The notes beneath the pieces were generated by a model. The model made no database searches. It was not told the origin of the DNA and saw nothing but the letters and a program-made list of their open reading frames with translations. Shown piece by piece: positions 6,056-7,683 of a stretch of DNA of 7,683 nucleotides. Source of the stretch: Flavobacteriaceae bacterium (GTDB taxonomy: Bacteria > Bacteroidota > Bacteroidia > Flavobacteriales > Flavobacteriaceae); the NCBI GenBank assembly GCA_023254815.1, contig JALRKI010000162.1, positions 1-7,683 of the forward strand, read 5' to 3'. The position numbers were made by a program, and so were the translations under genes. Position 1 is the stretch's first letter; each line of letters begins with the position of its first letter.

Positions 6056-7683
6056 TTATCTCTTCAAGGTAAAATGTGCTTTATACTGTTTGACCGTATC
6101 TGTGTTTGGATCTCTATAATTTACTGTAAACCAGTAATCACTCGAAGGCATCAATTCACCATTGTACGTTCCATCCCATCCTCTACTCTGTGGTCTTATC
6201 TCTTTGAGCAATTTACCATATCTGTCAAAGATTCTGATCTTTGATTCCAATTGATCCGATAGGCTGAAAATATTCCAAGTGTCATTATAGCCGTCTCCAT
6301 TGGGAGTGAAAAACGGCGGGTAGCCAATCACCAACAACTCTACCCTTGCCCGCCCACATCCAATGATGTCTCGAGCCCATACCTCATGGATGCCTTCACT
6401 GAGTCCCGTGAATAGTGTCTCGGTGGTCCAAGGGCCATTGTCTATACTCAATTCATAGTTGCCACTGCCACTCACCTGTGCTTGGATAGTCGCATTGTCC
6501 GAAAAGGCTGCGCTGGTCACCTCGGCCGTGAGGGTCGGTGGTTCACTGCTGTTTACTACCGTTTGGTCCGTATTCTCACATAAGGTCGTCCTGTTAGTCA
6601 CTACCACACTGTAGTTCCCCGCCTGAGTCGCTGTGTGACTGTTGCCCGTTGATCCTGCGATTACTGCATTGTTAAACCGCCATTCAAAACTGTAGTCCAC
6701 TGGTGACAATCCTGTCTCCATCACTGGTAGACCAACCACCTCTGTCCCATTGGTGTTCACACACAAAATGTAACTCGCCTCTAAATCAAATATCGGCAGT
6801 AAGTTAACCTGTAACTCCAACGAAGTGGTCGCATAGCATATCGAAGTGGTTGTGCTGACATTACTCACCCTGGCATAGATCGTCTGGGGATTGCTCGTGT
6901 TGGAGTAAGGATTGGATAAAGGGTTAACGTTGGCCTGTGCATCGGCCTGACTAAGGTGATAGCTCACCGCATAGTTCGCTGGGTTTTGTCCGTCTAATAC
7001 CTCTGCATCAAGAGTGCTCAAATCAAACTCCGCCCTGCCATCATTGGCTCCTGTCTGATCACAAACTTCATACAATATTGGCTCAGCATCTGGATTGGCC
7101 TGAGCACTCTCCTGGACCTCTATCACAAAACTCATCCCAAGTATCCTACAGTCTGTTTGGGTGTTTGTAATCACCGCATAAATCGTCTGCGGATTGCTCG
7201 TGTTGGTGTATGGACTCAATAAAGCATTAGTACCCGCTTGGGCGTTGGCCTGTGTGGTGTAATAGCTCACCTCAAACATGGCCGGATCTTGACCGTTGAG
7301 GATCTCACTGTCCTTACTGCTCAAATCAAATGCATATAACTGATCTGTGTTGAGCTCACAAACAATGTAGTCCGTTACAGGGGTAGCCTCTGGTAAGGGG
7401 TGAACCATGATGGCAAAACTCACTATGCTATAACAACCCGTACTCTGATTCGTGTCCCTGACATATATCGTCTGTGGACTTGAGGTGTTAGCATACTGTG
7501 TAGGATCAACAATAGCATTAATCATCTGCTCCGCATCTTGTTGTGACTCATAATAACTCAACAAAACTCCACTCTCTCCGTTGAGAATGTAAGTCGCATT
7601 CTGAGTCAAATCAAATATCTCCTGTCCGTCCCCTGGAGTCAAATCATCACACAATTCTAAGTCTTGGGGAAATAGACCAGGCG
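6056..7683 (-). CDS. Large secreted surface protein with type B (gliding-motility) T9SS sorting domain, 5' end missing
   Basis: The reading frame is open to the window edge (541 visible codons; complete codons begin at 7681), so only the C-terminal part is present. The TTG at 7654 is merely an internal Leu codon, not a start. In order the visible product has: three tandem repeats of 97-100 residues, each with a Cys near the start, an FDL motif, LNGQ/LDGQ, and an NTSNPQTIY-type core followed by a second Cys; a fourth Cys-paired segment resembling an Ig/PKD-like module (WRFNNA...AGNYSVVVTN); a module with YELSIDNGPW and IHEVWARDIIGC as seen in SprB-like adhesins; and a C-terminal domain beginning PPFFTPNGDGYNDTW and ending KAHFTLKR. 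That last domain is the gliding-motility-associated type B CTD (TIGR04131 / CHU_C), which directs export across the outer membrane by T9SS. The function is probably adhesive or surface-coating; no catalytic domain is visible. Confidence 0.92.
   Translation of the reverse strand, partial: PGLFPQDLELCDDLTPGDGQEIFDLTQNATYILNGESGVLLSYYESQQDAEQMINAIVDPTQYANTSSPQTIYVRDTNQSTGCYSIVSFAIMVHPLPEATPVTDYIVCELNTDQLYAFDLSSKDSEILNGQDPAMFEVSYYTTQANAQAGTNALLSPYTNTSNPQTIYAVITNTQTDCRILGMSFVIEVQESAQANPDAEPILYEVCDQTGANDGRAEFDLSTLDAEVLDGQNPANYAVSYHLSQADAQANVNPLSNPYSNTSNPQTIYARVSNVSTTTSICYATTSLELQVNLLPIFDLEASYILCVNTNGTEVVGLPVMETGLSPVDYSFEWRFNNAVIAGSTGNSHTATQAGNYSVVVTNRTTLCENTDQTVVNSSEPPTLTAEVTSAAFSDNATIQAQVSGSGNYELSIDNGPWTTETLFTGLSEGIHEVWARDIIGCGRARVELLVIGYPPFFTPNGDGYNDTWNIFSLSDQLESKIRIFDRYGKLLKEIRPQSRGWDGTYNGELMPSSDYWFTVNYRDPNTDTVKQYKAHFTLKR
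6059..6322 (-). other. Type B T9SS C-terminal sorting domain (coding segment)
   Basis: These are the last 88 codons of the surface-protein gene. The TPNGDGYNDTW motif opens the domain. It is followed by KIRIFDRYGKLLKEI (strand-turn-strand) and GWDGTYNGELMPSSDYWF, which are the three conserved blocks of the gliding-motility-associated C-terminal domain, and then the terminal strand YKAHFTLKR. In characterised T9SS cargo with type B CTDs this region is needed for export, and secretion depends on a PorP/SprF-family partner. Hand-counted GC over 6061-6300 is 90/240 (37.5%), much lower than the preceding modules. Confidence 0.9.
6764..7651 (-). repeat. Three tandem ~97-100-residue extracellular repeats
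   Basis: Cys-to-Cys unit boundaries fall at 7651-7361 (97 codons), 7360-7064 (99 codons) and 7063-6764 (100 codons). Each unit carries the same order of landmarks: C(D/E)x, an FDL, I/V-LNGQ or LDGQ, (V)SYY/SYH, Q-DA or QANAQA, an N-alanine stretch, N-T-S-(N/S)-PQTIY, and a late Cys. The PQTIY cores are 95 and 101 residues apart. At the DNA level the cores of units 2 and 3 (7178-7214 and 6875-6911) agree at 33 of 37 bases with a 16-base identical run, pointing to recent duplication or gene conversion. The array may continue past the window edge. Confidence 0.85.

Noticed and set aside
6764..7651. CRISPR-like or mobile-element repeats in the minus-strand region
   Set aside because: The repeats are about 300 nt, in frame and protein-coding with conserved residue landmarks. 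No short direct repeats with regular spacers, inverted ends or transposase are present.

Overview
The window looks like chromosomal DNA from a member of the Bacteroidota, most likely the class Flavobacteriia. The evidence is AT-rich coding DNA, the gene order uppS-bamA-ompH-ompH-murI, a PorP/SprF-family protein, a type B (gliding-motility-associated) secretion C-terminal domain, and promoter-like TAnnTTTG boxes instead of strong Shine-Dalgarno sites. No IS element, phage gene, CRISPR array, tRNA or rRNA was seen.

Plus strand, 1-5048: this half is an envelope-biogenesis cluster. It begins with the last 44 codons of uppS (undecaprenyl diphosphate synthase, which makes the lipid carrier for peptidoglycan and glycan export). 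bamA starts inside the uppS stop region with an 8-nt overlap and encodes the beta-barrel assembly protein. Two OmpH/Skp-type periplasmic chaperones follow. The first carries a long charged C-terminal tail and the second is of ordinary size. A rho-independent terminator follows the second chaperone, and its U-tract runs directly into the start codon of murI (glutamate racemase, D-Glu for peptidoglycan). Together the genes supply wall precursors and the machinery that escorts and inserts outer-membrane proteins.

Minus strand, 7683-5045: this half is a type IX secretion (T9SS) cargo module. The 3' part of a large secreted surface protein holds three tandem repeats of about 97-100 residues, further Ig/SprB-like modules and a type B C-terminal sorting domain. 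Nine nucleotides later comes a PorP/SprF-family outer-membrane protein, the usual partner of such cargo. This operon converges on murI and the two stop codons overlap by 4 bp. The 5' end of the surface-protein gene lies beyond the window.

The gene content is mostly recognisable and ordinary for this group. The best second-look items are: (a) a sharp base-composition step inside the surface-protein gene, exactly where the sorting domain begins; (b) a terminator/promoter overlap in front of murI that could insulate the two transcripts; (c) the surface protein/PorP pair as a dedicated secretion unit; (d) the unequal pair of Skp-like chaperones. There is no gene-free stretch over 300 bases. The longest gap is the ~124 nt between bamA and the first ompH, which holds a candidate -7 promoter box and a weak hairpin.
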